Of a stretch of 64,000 bases of DNA, positions 10,551-20,853 are shown in pieces. A model generated the notes under the pieces. The model did no database searches. It saw only the letters and a program-made list of their open reading frames with translations, and was not told where the DNA came from. The position numbers and the translations under genes were made by a program. This stretch comes from an uncultured Clostridia bacterium (GTDB lineage: Bacteria > Bacillota > Clostridia > Oscillospirales > CAG-272), in NCBI GenBank assembly GCA_946407735.1, contig CAMJPL010000002.1, forward strand, positions 1 to 64,000. The letters run 5' to 3'. The stretch's first letter is position 1. Every line of letters begins with the position of its first letter.

Positions 10551-11987
10551 TCACTGCCAGACCTCGTTCATGTTCCAGCCGGACTTCTCAAAATCGCCCT
10601 CGGTGTCATAGACGCGCCTGAGGATGCAGGCGGCGTCCTCGTTTCTGAGCTTCGGCATCTCGGTGCTCTTCTCCCATACGCACGACGCGGCGTGAGCGGC
10701 GCAGTGCATCCATGCGGGCAGATGATCCCATGTGGTGAGGATGATACCGTATGCGCCGAGGCGTTTGGCGTCGGCGGAAAGGGATCTGATGTTTTCCCAG
10801 TTGTCCCACGGGCAGACCACGGTATCGAAGCCCTTGTCCATGATGAACTTCGTGGTCGGGTTGAAATCATTCTTATACCCGTACTGCCAGTCGGCCATGA
10901 TTATGCGCCGGTCGAGCAGATCTATCGCCTTGTAGGTATCCTTAAAATAGCTGCCGTTCGCGACGATGTCGCCCTCTCCGAAATCCGAGCGGTTGATGAA
11001 CATATCGTGCCAGAGGATCGGGCGGCGTCCGGTCCTGCATACGTCTTCGGTCAGCCGGTTGATGAATTCGGCGAGCAGCTCATGCGGCACGCGTCTGCGG
11101 CAGAGGTCGCAGGTGGCGAAGGAATATGATTCGTCAAAGCCGAGATGGAAGTATTTCCCCTCTCCGCATAGATCGCTCAGCTCCTCCCTTATGTCGGCGA
11201 GAAGCTTGTAGGTATCGGGATTTGACAGGCACCATGTCCAGCCGTCCGGCTCGAAAAGCCGGGAAAGGCGCTGATTGCGGTTGAGCACCACATGGCGGCC
11301 CATGCCTCCCCGCGACTGCGTGGCGTGCCCGAACTGGTTCGACATCGGTATAACTTCCATTCCGTAGCTGCGCGCGAGGTCGATGAGGGGCTTTATCTCC
11401 GCCTTCGTGTATGAATGGCCCTCCCATGACAGCTCGGGACGGCATTCGAAGCGGTATGTCCCCCAGAACTCGAGGATGACATGCGTCATCTTGAGGAATC
11501 CGGCGAGATGGATGGATTTTTCGATATTATACAGCTTCGTTTCCGGGAATACGCAGAAATGCACCGCCCTGAACGGGATCGCCGGGGCATCGTGGACCTC
11601 GGCGGAGGAGATATAGAAGCTCTCCCTGCCTTCGCCGAGCTCTTTCGGCACTATGAGCTGGACAAGAGTCGAAATGCCGTCGAGCAGGGATTTGCCGTCG
11701 GCGGCCCTGACGCACACTCCGGACGGAGAGACATTTATCGAATAGCTGTCGCCGTCATTTAATACGGCGTCGGCGCTGCCGATCTTTAGCGAGAAGCCGT
11801 CCTCCGAAGCCGCGGCGCTCAGCGCCGAGGCGTCGCATGAGAAGCGGCGCCAGAGATACATGACGCGCTCGATCTCACCGGCTTCAAGTCCCGATATCTC
11901 AGCCCGAACGGACGCTCCGAAGAGAAAACACGAGGACTCGTCCTCCTTAAAGGAGACGGGGGCGGGGAACAATCTCTGAAGATACAT
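10551..11987 (-). CDS. GH20-like beta-N-acetylhexosaminidase
   Basis: N-terminal GH20b-like domain then (beta/alpha)8 with FHLGFDES. Confidence 0.85.
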   Translation of the reverse strand: MYLQRLFPAPVSFKEDESSCFLFGASVRAEISGLEAGEIERVMYLWRRFSCDASALSAAASEDGFSLKIGSADAVLNDGDSYSINVSPSGVCVRAADGKSLLDGISTLVQLIVPKELGEGRESFYISSAEVHDAPAIPFRAVHFCVFPETKLYNIEKSIHLAGFLKMTHVILEFWGTYRFECRPELSWEGHSYTKAEIKPLIDLARSYGMEVIPMSNQFGHATQSRGGMGRHVVLNRNQRLSRLFEPDGWTWCLSNPDTYKLLADIREELSDLCGEGKYFHLGFDESYSFATCDLCRRRVPHELLAEFINRLTEDVCRTGRRPILWHDMFINRSDFGEGDIVANGSYFKDTYKAIDLLDRRIIMADWQYGYKNDFNPTTKFIMDKGFDTVVCPWDNWENIRSLSADAKRLGAYGIILTTWDHLPAWMHCAAHAASCVWEKSTEMPKLRNEDAACILRRVYDTEGDFEKSGWNMNEVWQ

Positions 11988-12064
11988 TTTTGTTACCTCT
12001 GAATATTATGATCTGCCTGTTTTGTCTGAATTATCATGTGCCGTGAGCGACGTTTCCGGAGCCG

Positions 12065-13414
12065 CTACTCCTTTGCGATATCGCCGACCTTCATTTTCGA
12101 TATATCCGAGTCGGAATCGAATATCGTTTTCACGCCTTTGGTGTATATGTTTTCCGCGATAAGGTTTCCGACCGATCCTTTGCCGCTTATATGCATCAGT
12201 TTGCCGTTCGGTTCCTGATCCTTGAAAACCTTTATATTTCTCAGCACAAGATTGTCTATCTTCTCATACACCCCGATATATTCCGTATCGCGCGGGTCTT
12301 CATCGGTCTCGGTTATCGTCACGTCTTCGATGGAGATATGCCTGATGCGCTGGGCTGTGCCGTGCTGGTCTATGCCGGGATATGCCTTCGGGCTCGAAAA
12401 CGGGAGACCGAGCTCGAAAATCTGCCGGTTGTCGACCGATCCGTGGCAGCGGATGTTTTTGACGGTCACGCTTTCGATATTCCCGCCTATGTTGAACAGT
12501 ATCTGAGGGCGGTAATCATACGCCGGCTTTATGGCCCTGAGATCGACGTTCTCGATAAGGATGCTGCCGAAGTTACCGCGGTTTTCATCCATGAACCACG
12601 GGCATATATAGAATCCGAAGCTGCCGTAACTCCCGCTGACGTTCCGAATCGTGACGCGGTCGAGGCGGCCTTTGTTCCTCGAAAGGAGGCGGATCGCCTG
12701 CTCACCGTCGTCCATGAATATCCCGTCGATTAGAACGTCGGTTATGGAGGACTCAAGATCACCCTCGTCGGGGCCGACATTTATAATATCGTCGCCGACT
12801 CTACCGCCGCAGTTCAGAATATTGAGGAACTGCCCCGGACCCCAGAAATGGAAGCCGTCCTGATTTTCCCGCGTGCCGTACGGAAGCTCGAGCCAGACAT
12901 TCTGCAGCGTCACGCATCTGAAGCAGCCGCACATGAAGGCGAAGGTCCTGAAATCGCGGATAATGACATCACGGACGGTAAGCTGCTCGATCCCGTAAAA
13001 CTCTATCCCGCAGACAAAATGTATGACGTCTTTTCTGACATAATCCGAGACTTCCCTGCCGGACACGTCATGTTCCTGATTCTGACCGTTCTGATGATAT
13101 GTGCCGCCTATCAGGCTGACGTTTTTCGTCGTTATCGTCTTTTCGCCGAAGACCGCGTTTCTTATCATGGCTCGGTTCGACTGCGGTATCTGATAAAACC
13201 CACAGTCCTTCGTAAGGCATTCTATCGTCGTATTGGAGTAGACCCTGAGCTGGCTTATCAGCGCAGCTCCGTCCATTATGAGATAAACCCCGTCGCCGTC
13301 CTTTGCGAGATCGAGCGCCTTCTGCAGCGCATCGGTATCGTCCGTCCCGCCGCCGGTATATACATCGCTGTCAAGCGCCGCGACTTCGCTCGCGTATATC
13401 CTGTGTATCTTCAT
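12065..13414 (-). CDS. Pectate lyase/GH28-like right-handed beta-helix protein
   Basis: DTDALQKALDLA start; repeated parallel beta-helix-type segments; GDDIINVG. Confidence 0.8.
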   Translation of the reverse strand: MKIHRIYASEVAALDSDVYTGGGTDDTDALQKALDLAKDGDGVYLIMDGAALISQLRVYSNTTIECLTKDCGFYQIPQSNRAMIRNAVFGEKTITTKNVSLIGGTYHQNGQNQEHDVSGREVSDYVRKDVIHFVCGIEFYGIEQLTVRDVIIRDFRTFAFMCGCFRCVTLQNVWLELPYGTRENQDGFHFWGPGQFLNILNCGGRVGDDIINVGPDEGDLESSITDVLIDGIFMDDGEQAIRLLSRNKGRLDRVTIRNVSGSYGSFGFYICPWFMDENRGNFGSILIENVDLRAIKPAYDYRPQILFNIGGNIESVTVKNIRCHGSVDNRQIFELGLPFSSPKAYPGIDQHGTAQRIRHISIEDVTITETDEDPRDTEYIGVYEKIDNLVLRNIKVFKDQEPNGKLMHISGKGSVGNLIAENIYTKGVKTIFDSDSDISKMKVGDIAKE

Positions 13415-13623
13415 TTCGTCAGCCTTTTTGCCGTCTGGTTGTCCTGAATCTGTGTGTCATACGCCCGCCGCGGGATGGTTCCGGAAAGAAAATGCAGACC
13501 TGACTGAAATCTCCCGCGGCAGACGGATTTTATATCATATTCGGATAGAATTGTTCATGTATATATGCTATACTTTACTTTCAGCATCCGAATGAACGCG
13601 CCGTTTTACGGGACCGCCATGAA

Positions 13624-14769
13624 TTGAATATGAGAAAGATACTTGCCTTCCTTAAAAAAGAGCCGATGCTTACCGCGTCCGTCCTCGCAGCGGCGGCAGC
13701 TCTTATAATAACACCGCCCGGGCCGGGCCTTATATCGGATATCGACTGGCGTACCCTCGGCACGCTGCTTATGATGCTCTGCGTCCTCGAGGGCTTCAAG
13801 AAGGAAGACGTGCTCCGGCCGCTGGCCGATCTGTGCGTAAGGTTCGGCAGGATGACGTCGCTGTCGCTGTTTCTGATATTCGGCGTCTTTTTCTCGTCGA
13901 TGTTCGTCACGAACGACGTCTCGCTCATCATCTTCGTGCCGCTGACGATATCCGTCTTCCGAGAAGCCGGGAAGGAAAAATACATCCTGCCGGTCATCTC
14001 GATGGAGAACATCGCCGCGATTCGCGGCTCTCTGCTGACTCCGTTCGGCAGCCCGCAGAATCTTTTCCTATACGGTCAGTCCGGCGTTTCGGCTCCGCAT
14101 TTCATGCTGCACATGCTCCCTCTCTGCGTCATGTCGGCCGCCCTGCTTATCGTATTCGTCATGTGCCTGTACCGCAGGGATATAAAAGAGACGTCAGGCC
14201 TGCCGCAAAAGAAGAGCGAGTCCGGCAGATATTTTCAGCCGAGAAGGACAGCCTATATCGCTCTGTTCGTCGTTGTCATAACGACCATCCTGACACGCAC
14301 CGGGCTTTGGCCGATCTCGCTCGCCGTCGTTCTGATCGCAATACTTATCGTCGACAGGACCGTATTTTTAAGGGTGGATTACGTTCTTCTGATCACATTC
14401 CTCTGCTTCTTCGTGTTCTCGTCGTCGATCTCGTCAAATGCCGCCATCGCCGGATTCCTCAGATCATCGGTAGCGGGACGCGAATACTGGTGGGCGATAG
14501 GACTGAGCCAGATCATATCAAACGTCCCGGCGTCGATCGTGCTTTACCCGTTCTCGGAGAACTTCGCCGGACTCATCTACGGAGCCGACACAGCCGGGCT
14601 CTGCTCGATCATCGGTTCTCTCGCGTCGGTCATAAACTACCGAATCTATGTACGGGAATACCCCGGACGCGGAGGGAAATTCATCAAGGTCTTCACCCTA
14701 GTAAGCTGGGCCTTCTTCATCATTGTCGTCATCCCCGGCCTCCTTCTCAGCGGCTGGGAATTCCTGTGA
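13624..14769 (+). CDS. ArsB/NhaD/SLC13-type anion permease
   Basis: Multi-TM protein; VTNDVSLIIFVPLTI, LTPFGSPQNLFLY and SNVPASIVLYPF motifs. Confidence 0.85.
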   Translation: MNMRKILAFLKKEPMLTASVLAAAAALIITPPGPGLISDIDWRTLGTLLMMLCVLEGFKKEDVLRPLADLCVRFGRMTSLSLFLIFGVFFSSMFVTNDVSLIIFVPLTISVFREAGKEKYILPVISMENIAAIRGSLLTPFGSPQNLFLYGQSGVSAPHFMLHMLPLCVMSAALLIVFVMCLYRRDIKETSGLPQKKSESGRYFQPRRTAYIALFVVVITTILTRTGLWPISLAVVLIAILIVDRTVFLRVDYVLLITFLCFFVFSSSISSNAAIAGFLRSSVAGREYWWAIGLSQIISNVPASIVLYPFSENFAGLIYGADTAGLCSIIGSLASVINYRIYVREYPGRGGKFIKVFTLVSWAFFIIVVIPGLLLSGWEFL

Positions 14770-14780
14770 GACATTTTTCA

Positions 14781-14804
14781 CGCGCCGCGAAGGCGCGTTT
14801 TTTT
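14781..14804 (+). terminator. Rho-independent terminator
   Basis: CGCGCCgcgaaGGCGCG followed by TTTTTTT. Confidence 0.85.
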
Positions 14805-14960
14805 ATCTCCGGTGAGGCATCCGTCGGCGGTATGATTTTCCCGACGCGCTGTATTATTCTAAAATAATATAACATATTTATCCTGATCTGTCAAGTGATT
14901 CGGGAAATCTTTCCGGCAAATCGGAGTGCAGGATATTCAGGCATGTGTGTCTGAAAACAT

Positions 14961-15000
14961 CGGCCGGGATCCCTCCCGGCCGAGTTCTGTATTTTTCTTT
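14961..15000. terminator. Bidirectional-type terminator between convergent genes
   Basis: CGGCCGGGATCCCTCCCGGCCG hairpin with flanking T-rich and A-rich tracts. Confidence 0.6.
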
Positions 15001-15122
15001 ATATTATCTGTCTGTTTTTCAGTCTCTTTTCAGAGTCTTTTTCCCTGTTTTGTTCTCATATACACTGCAGATGAAACGAACAGTATCCTGCAGCAGCACA
15101 TGACCTTTTGATATCTCCGCTT

Positions 15123-15668
15123 TTAATTCTCCCATTCCTCACGAAGGATTCGCATCATAACAAAGTCGCTGTACTCACCATTATAGTAATATCCCTGTTC
15201 CTGAATACCTTCCTGCCTGAATCCTATTTTTTTATAGAATTCCAAAGCATCGGTATTGAGGCCCACTACACCGATAGATACACGATTCATTTCATACTCA
15301 TTGAAAGCCATATCCAATATAAGGCGTATTGCTTCTGTACCGTAACCTTTATGCTGTTTTTCTGGGTCCGGAATAATTATTGTCAAGTCAGTACAGCGCC
15401 ATGCGGGAAACATTCTGAGCAATCCCGTTTCACCGATCACCGTGCCGTCCAAGTCCGTGACAGTAAACCACACGGAATCCTCGGATTTATGTTTTTTATA
15501 AATGTATTTGATTTCTTCTTTCTCATTGGTAGGTTCTGTGAATCCGCATTGAAACATAACCAGCGGCTGGTTGAACCAATAAGCAAAGAACTTGGCATCT
15601 TCTGCTTTTTGTTCACGCAGAATAACTCTTTTACCTCTGATTTCTTTATGCTCCATACACTTATCCAA
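15123..15668 (-). CDS. GNAT family N-acetyltransferase
   Basis: ITDLDGTVIGETGL, GYGTEAIRLILDMAFNEYEMNRV and LNTDALEFYKKIGFRQEG motifs. Confidence 0.92.
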   Translation of the reverse strand: MDKCMEHKEIRGKRVILREQKAEDAKFFAYWFNQPLVMFQCGFTEPTNEKEEIKYIYKKHKSEDSVWFTVTDLDGTVIGETGLLRMFPAWRCTDLTIIIPDPEKQHKGYGTEAIRLILDMAFNEYEMNRVSIGVVGLNTDALEFYKKIGFRQEGIQEQGYYYNGEYSDFVMMRILREEWEN

Positions 15669-15835
15669 CCTTCCTGCACCATTGGTGAATTATGAGTTCA
15701 CATTTATCAACCGGGAATGATCCTGTTTTCGGCTTTTATTTTATGTTTTATTATATCATGCCTTCTCCGGCGTGTCAAGCGGAAGTCCAGATGAGCGGGG
15801 AGAATTTGTATGGGGTGGAGAGGGGGGATCATATA

Positions 15836-15874
15836 TAAAGGAAGGGACCTTTTCAGTCCCTTCCCTTTTCACGA
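15836..15874 (-). terminator. Terminator hairpin at the end of the 7-gene minus-strand operon
   Basis: AGGAAGGGAC cttttca GTCCCTTCCCTTTT. Confidence 0.7.
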
Positions 15875-15898
15875 ATATGATATTATATAGAGCGATTA

Positions 15899-16849
15899 TC
15901 AGTTGCATTCGGCCTGAAGCGGACCGGCGAGCTCCTTGAGGAAGAACAGCTTGCCGGGGAGAGTCGGCATGAAGGTCGACGGCAGCCATATGGACGGGCC
16001 GTAGCGCAGCGTGCCCCATACCTCAAGGCCCTGCCACATCATGCCGCGTCCGAGAGCTCCGTCGCAGCCGCCGATGCAGTAATCGGAGGAGAGGAAGAGA
16101 GCGGGACCGATGGTGTTGGCGCGGCAGGGGACGAGAGTCGTGCGCGACTTGAATGAGGTGATCGCGTTCTGCTCGATGGTCAGCGGATGCAGCTTGGCGC
16201 CGAGACGGTAGGCGTTGGCCTTCCATTCCTCGAAGGAATTGAACTCGGCGGCGAAATGCGGCTCCCAGAAGGCGATATGGAACATGCGCCCGATGCCGTA
16301 GACGGTCACGAGCTTGGCTCCCTCGGCCTTGAGGGCGGCGATCTTCTCGGGATAGGTCGGAAGATTGGTTTTGGTGGCAAAGTTCCGCTGGCACTCGGGC
16401 ACGGTGAGCTCGCCGAGAGGACCGTAGAAGGCGCCCGTCATGGCGTTCTGGAAGGCTCCCGGATCGTCGGCCGGCAGGGTGTTGCCTTCTCCGTCGGCCC
16501 ACTCGTCCATGTTGAAGCCGTAGACATGAGAGCAGGAGACGTTCCACTCCTTCAGGAAGTAGACGGCCCAGCGGTACATGCCCATCGGGCCTACCGGCAG
16601 GATCAGAGCCAGCTTGCGTCCCTCGTCGCGGGTAGTGCGGATCTGCATGGCGATCTCGTGACCCATCATCATGTCGAAGTCGGCGAGCTGATCGCACTGA
16701 ACCGGCTTGAAGCAGTCGTTCCAGTGCGGCTGTCTGTCAAGTATGTCCTCGGGCGGATTATTACAGCAGTCATCCAGCTTCTGCATATCCCAGCCGGCCG
16801 GGAAGAAGCCTTCAAGAAGAGAGCCTTTAACGGTTGACATGAAATCCAT
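15899..16849 (-). CDS. Glucosamine-6-phosphate isomerase/6-phosphogluconolactonase superfamily protein (NagB-like)
   Basis: [26 protein letters not shown] and [17 protein letters not shown] resemble NagB motifs. Confidence 0.75.
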   Translation of the reverse strand: MDFMSTVKGSLLEGFFPAGWDMQKLDDCCNNPPEDILDRQPHWNDCFKPVQCDQLADFDMMMGHEIAMQIRTTRDEGRKLALILPVGPMGMYRWAVYFLKEWNVSCSHVYGFNMDEWADGEGNTLPADDPGAFQNAMTGAFYGPLGELTVPECQRNFATKTNLPTYPEKIAALKAEGAKLVTVYGIGRMFHIAFWEPHFAAEFNSFEEWKANAYRLGAKLHPLTIEQNAITSFKSRTTLVPCRANTIGPALFLSSDYCIGGCDGALGRGMMWQGLEVWGTLRYGPSIWLPSTFMPTLPGKLFFLKELAGPLQAECN

Positions 16850-16910
16850 GATGTTTTACCTCCGGATGTATGTTGTTTGTTGCTATCCTGATAAAATTAT
16901 TGAACGGAAA

Positions 16911-18140
16911 TCAGAAATTCTCTATTTCGGAATTGACTATATCCGCCCATTCGGTGAGACACTCGGGACGGCGGCTGATGGTCGTCAGATCCTTGAGCAC
17001 GAAGGCGACGGGCGTGCCGCTACCGCGGCAGGCGGCGAGCGTCTGACGCGTCTCCTTTTTCACCGAATCGACGTCGGGATGACCGCTCGCGACAAAGGCC
17101 GGATTGGATTTCCTCAGCATGACGAAATCCTTTCCCATGGCCTGCGACTGACGCTCGACATTCGTCCATGGGCTGGCCGAGATCGACCGCACCGTCTTCA
17201 TCTTGCGGATTATGCCGATCTTCGAGTCAAGCGGCTCGCAGCAGCCGTAATTTACCCAGCCGAACCTGTCGTAGAGCGGCTTCATGTACTCGATCTCGAA
17301 CTCGTCGTGCATGGCCGGAGAAACCTCCGAGAATATCTGGGCCGCGCCTGAGATCCAGCAATCCTGCGTGCGGATTCGGCTCTGGTCGATATCCCGCCAG
17401 CGCTGCTCGTCGACGTACGTCTCGACGCAGTGGCACTTCGTTCCGACTCCGGCCGCGAGAAGGTTATGCGCTTCAAGCTGGTCGATGTAATCCATCTCGA
17501 TGTCGACCATCTTCCGCATCAGCCTGTGAACGAACTCCGGCTCGTCTATGACGGCGTACAGGCATGACTCGGCGCCTTTGCAGAAGGTTATGAAATCCCA
17601 TATCGCCGCCCAGATCATCACTCCCATCGGCCGCACCTCGAGGATGTCTCCGACGATCTCCTCTGCGTGAGCCTTATTCGCCGCCGTGAGGTCGTCGTGT
17701 ACGGTTATCACATGGTTGTGCAGCTTTTTCAGGGCATCGTCGTCGGCGAGCTGATCTATGTAAAGATGGGTCTGAGCTCCCTTGTGGTCGCTCTCGTCCT
17801 GATTTACCGAATGCACTCCGTATCCGGTGTCCTCGAATACCTTCGATACCGGATAGAACGGCGGGAGCACAAGATCGGCGCCGAAATGGTCGTGACGGTA
17901 CATCTCATAGCGGAAATATGACTCCATACCGCGGAGGAACCCGTCCTCACAGACGCATCTGAGCTCCTCCTCGCCGCCGAACTCATGCCAGCAGATCTGG
18001 TCGATGATAACGGGAGGCCTGGCAGTGCTGTCGAGCGCGTTCAGACGTCCCCAGTTCGCAGCTTTCGCCTTCGTTTCATCGGAAATGGCGATTTCGGCGT
18101 ACCGCTTCGCGAGATCCCGGACGATTTCTCTTTCATTCAT
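16911..18140 (-). CDS. Uroporphyrinogen decarboxylase (URO-D)-like protein
   Basis: Overall layout and YGCCEP motif; adjacent to a second URO-D-like gene. Confidence 0.65.
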   Translation of the reverse strand: MNEREIVRDLAKRYAEIAISDETKAKAANWGRLNALDSTARPPVIIDQICWHEFGGEEELRCVCEDGFLRGMESYFRYEMYRHDHFGADLVLPPFYPVSKVFEDTGYGVHSVNQDESDHKGAQTHLYIDQLADDDALKKLHNHVITVHDDLTAANKAHAEEIVGDILEVRPMGVMIWAAIWDFITFCKGAESCLYAVIDEPEFVHRLMRKMVDIEMDYIDQLEAHNLLAAGVGTKCHCVETYVDEQRWRDIDQSRIRTQDCWISGAAQIFSEVSPAMHDEFEIEYMKPLYDRFGWVNYGCCEPLDSKIGIIRKMKTVRSISASPWTNVERQSQAMGKDFVMLRKSNPAFVASGHPDVDSVKKETRQTLAACRGSGTPVAFVLKDLTTISRRPECLTEWADIVNSEIENF

Positions 18141-18165
18141 GACGCTGATAAATTGTGTGGCTGTA

Positions 18166-18876
18166 TTACGGAAGCAGGCGCTTCGTCGGGATCCTCGGCC
18201 ATGTCATGCACATGCGGAAGCCCTCGGCGTAAGCGACGCCGCACTGATATCCGCGGAACTTCGAGCAGGTGCGCACGAAGTCGCAGAAGTCTATATGATC
18301 GTGCTCAAGCATCCATTTGATCTGGCTCTCGTGGCACTGGAGCGCCTGTATCTTGAGCTCTATCGTGTCGGAGATATCGACGTATTCGGTCGGAAGGAAG
18401 TTCACTCCGCCGAGATTGTCCATGTAGTATATCGGGCAGTCGTTTCCGCCGAAGGCGGGCGACTCGGTCACATAGTGGACGACGGAGGTCGAGAAGGACG
18501 CGTTGAAGACGGCCTTTCCGGTCTCGACGTGGTCGCGCATATAGTCCTTGTCGTCATGAGTGATTATGGCGTCGGGCTTGGCGTAGCGGACGACCTCGCA
18601 GATGCGGCGGGCGAGATCCTCGTCGTAGGATGAAACGAACAGATCTCCGATGTCAAGATTGATGACCTCTTTCGCGCCGAGCAGCTTGCCGCCCTCCTCG
18701 GCTTCCTTTGTCCTGATCTTGCCGAGCTCGTCCGGCTCGATGATCACGTGTCCGAGATTTCCGTTGGCAAGATGGCAGAGGATGACGTCGTCGCCGCGCT
18801 GAGCGTATTTGGCGATGGTACCGCCGGCGGCGATCTCAAGGTCGTCAGGATGACATGTGATTGCGAGTATGCGCAT
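18166..18876 (-). CDS. PIG-L family deacetylase
   Basis: MRILAITCHPDDLEIAAGGTIAKYAQRGDDV is a PIG-L signature (HPDD). Confidence 0.93.
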   Translation of the reverse strand: MRILAITCHPDDLEIAAGGTIAKYAQRGDDVILCHLANGNLGHVIIEPDELGKIRTKEAEEGGKLLGAKEVINLDIGDLFVSSYDEDLARRICEVVRYAKPDAIITHDDKDYMRDHVETGKAVFNASFSTSVVHYVTESPAFGGNDCPIYYMDNLGGVNFLPTEYVDISDTIELKIQALQCHESQIKWMLEHDHIDFCDFVRTCSKFRGYQCGVAYAEGFRMCMTWPRIPTKRLLP

Positions 18877-18914
18877 GATAATACCTCTCTATCAGATGAA
18901 ATAATAAGCCGATT

Positions 18915-20015
18915 CTATCTCATGCCGGCATAATCCCGGCAGGCGTCTATATAAGCGACGACATTTTCAACAGGGACCTCCGGCTCGAGCATGTGCGTCG
19001 GGCAGACAAGCAGACCGCCCTCTCGTCCGGCGATGTCGAGATTCTCGAATACGGTCCTCCTGACATCCTCGGGGGTGCCGAACGGCATCACGCTCTGAGT
19101 GCCGACGGTGCCGTGGAACGAAAGCCTGTCCCCGAACTTCTCCCTGAGCTCACGGAAATCCATGCACTCCGGCTGTACCGGATCGAGCACGTCGACGCCG
19201 GCTTCGATGAGCTGCGGGATCAGCTCGGTGACATATCCGCATGAATGATAGAAAATCAGGATATCGGGGTTTATGGCCTTCGCGGAGTCAATCACCCTTT
19301 TGAGCCTCGGTTTCAGCCATTCGCCGTAGAGCGATTCGCTCATCATGATCGTGCGCTGGGTGCCTATGTCGTCTCCGAGGAACAGGCAGTCGGCTCCGGA
19401 TTCGGTAAAGCTCACCGCTCTCTGGACCGCGAGATCTGTGACACGGTCGAGAAGGGCGGCCGCCATCGGCGATCCCTCCATCATGTCGCACATCAGGTTC
19501 TCCATCCCGCGCATATACCACGCCGTCTCCCATACAGTGCACTGCATGTTGCCCATTACGGCGAAGCCGTCCCCGTGGATGCGCTCGGCGCTCTTTTTCT
19601 GCTCCTCCGCGCTTTCCGGCAGGAATTCCGGCAGCGGATAGGCCATGATCTGCTCCACCGAGTCGAAGCCGTCCATCGGGTGATGCATGTATGTCATGTG
19701 AAAGGCCGCTTCGGACCCCGGCTCGTGAGCCACGCCCCAGATGTCTATATTCGTCCCCGGCTTGAAATCCTTGTCTTTGTAATAATGCTCTTTGAAATAC
19801 TCCGGGGACGCGGCCTTTACCCTCAGATCCGGGACAGACATCTCGCCCTTTGGAATAACCAGATCGTGAGTTTTGAGATATTCGTCGAATTTCAGTTTCA
19901 GGCTCGGGCACAGGTTTATGCTCGCCGGCATGTATTCATATCCGGTGCGCCGTGCGATGGAAAGAAAATTCTCTCTCGGTGTCATCGGCTTTTTTCCGCT
20001 TTTCGTCTCGTTCAT
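18915..20015 (-). CDS. URO-D/MtaA-like methyltransferase family protein
   Basis: ILIFYHSCGYVTELIPQLIEAGVDVLDPVQPE and LSFHGTVGTQ motifs typical of the URO-D/MtaA superfamily. Confidence 0.85.
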   Translation of the reverse strand: MNETKSGKKPMTPRENFLSIARRTGYEYMPASINLCPSLKLKFDEYLKTHDLVIPKGEMSVPDLRVKAASPEYFKEHYYKDKDFKPGTNIDIWGVAHEPGSEAAFHMTYMHHPMDGFDSVEQIMAYPLPEFLPESAEEQKKSAERIHGDGFAVMGNMQCTVWETAWYMRGMENLMCDMMEGSPMAAALLDRVTDLAVQRAVSFTESGADCLFLGDDIGTQRTIMMSESLYGEWLKPRLKRVIDSAKAINPDILIFYHSCGYVTELIPQLIEAGVDVLDPVQPECMDFRELREKFGDRLSFHGTVGTQSVMPFGTPEDVRRTVFENLDIAGREGGLLVCPTHMLEPEVPVENVVAYIDACRDYAGMR

Positions 20016-20060
20016 TTTCGGTACCCTTCTCCCGCCTTTATCCGCATGAAGCGAACAGCG

Positions 20061-20852
20061 TCATATGTTCCCAATGAAGGCGAGGAACCTCTGAATATGC
20101 TCGTCCCAGTACTCCCATGTGTGAGCGCCGGGATCCTCCTCATAGACATAGCCGAACGGATTTCCCTCAAGCGAGCCGAAAAGATCGCGGGTGAAATGGG
20201 CCGACTCGAGAAGGAAGTCCTCCGAGCCCGTCGAGTGATATACCTTCGGCGCCGGAAGCCCTTCTCTCACGATCCTGTGTATATTCCCGATGATGTCCTC
20301 CTCGGTGCCTTCAAGATCGCGCCCGTCGAACTGGATATAGGCTCGGCGGTTTTTGTCAGGGTCGATCGACCTCGTGTCGGTCGGCAGGGTGCGGTTGAAT
20401 ATCCCGGCGGAAAGACAGCCTATCGCCGCGTATCTGTCTGGATTGGCGAGGCCTATCTTCAAAGCTCCCGCCCCTCCCATCGAAAGACCGCATACGAAGT
20501 TGTCCTCTCTCAGCGCCGAGAAGCCGAAGAAGCCGCGCATGATAGAGGGGAGCTCCTTTGCGACGTAATCGTAGAATTTTCCGCCGTGGGCAAGGTTTGA
20601 ATATCCCGATACCTCGACCGACGGCATGACGACGGCCATGCCGAGCGGTGCGACATATCTTTCAATGGATGTCCGGCGCTGCCAGATGGTCTCGTCGTCG
20701 GACGCGCCGTGAAGGAGCCAGAGCACCTTCGTTCTTTCCTTTTCGGCGGATTCCATGCCGATGAGCCCGGTCGCCTTCTGCGGAAGGATCACCTCGCAGC
20801 TGACGCAGCGGCCGAGAGACTCCGAGTAAAAATGAGTATGTACGAGAGCCAT
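20061..20852 (-). CDS. Alpha/beta hydrolase, esterase D-like
   Basis: VLWLLHGASDDETIW, CGLSMGGAGALKIGL nucleophile elbow. Confidence 0.88.
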   Translation of the reverse strand: MALVHTHFYSESLGRCVSCEVILPQKATGLIGMESAEKERTKVLWLLHGASDDETIWQRRTSIERYVAPLGMAVVMPSVEVSGYSNLAHGGKFYDYVAKELPSIMRGFFGFSALREDNFVCGLSMGGAGALKIGLANPDRYAAIGCLSAGIFNRTLPTDTRSIDPDKNRRAYIQFDGRDLEGTEEDIIGNIHRIVREGLPAPKVYHSTGSEDFLLESAHFTRDLFGSLEGNPFGYVYEEDPGAHTWEYWDEHIQRFLAFIGNI

Positions 20853-20853
20853 G

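Noticed and set aside
9612-11129. 505-aa plus-strand ORF
   Set aside because: Spans two well-supported minus-strand genes (Gfo/Idh/MocA and GH20-like) across their boundary; shadow ORF
19245-20600. 451-aa plus-strand ORF
   Set aside because: Antisense to URO-D-like and esterase genes; no RBS or family signature
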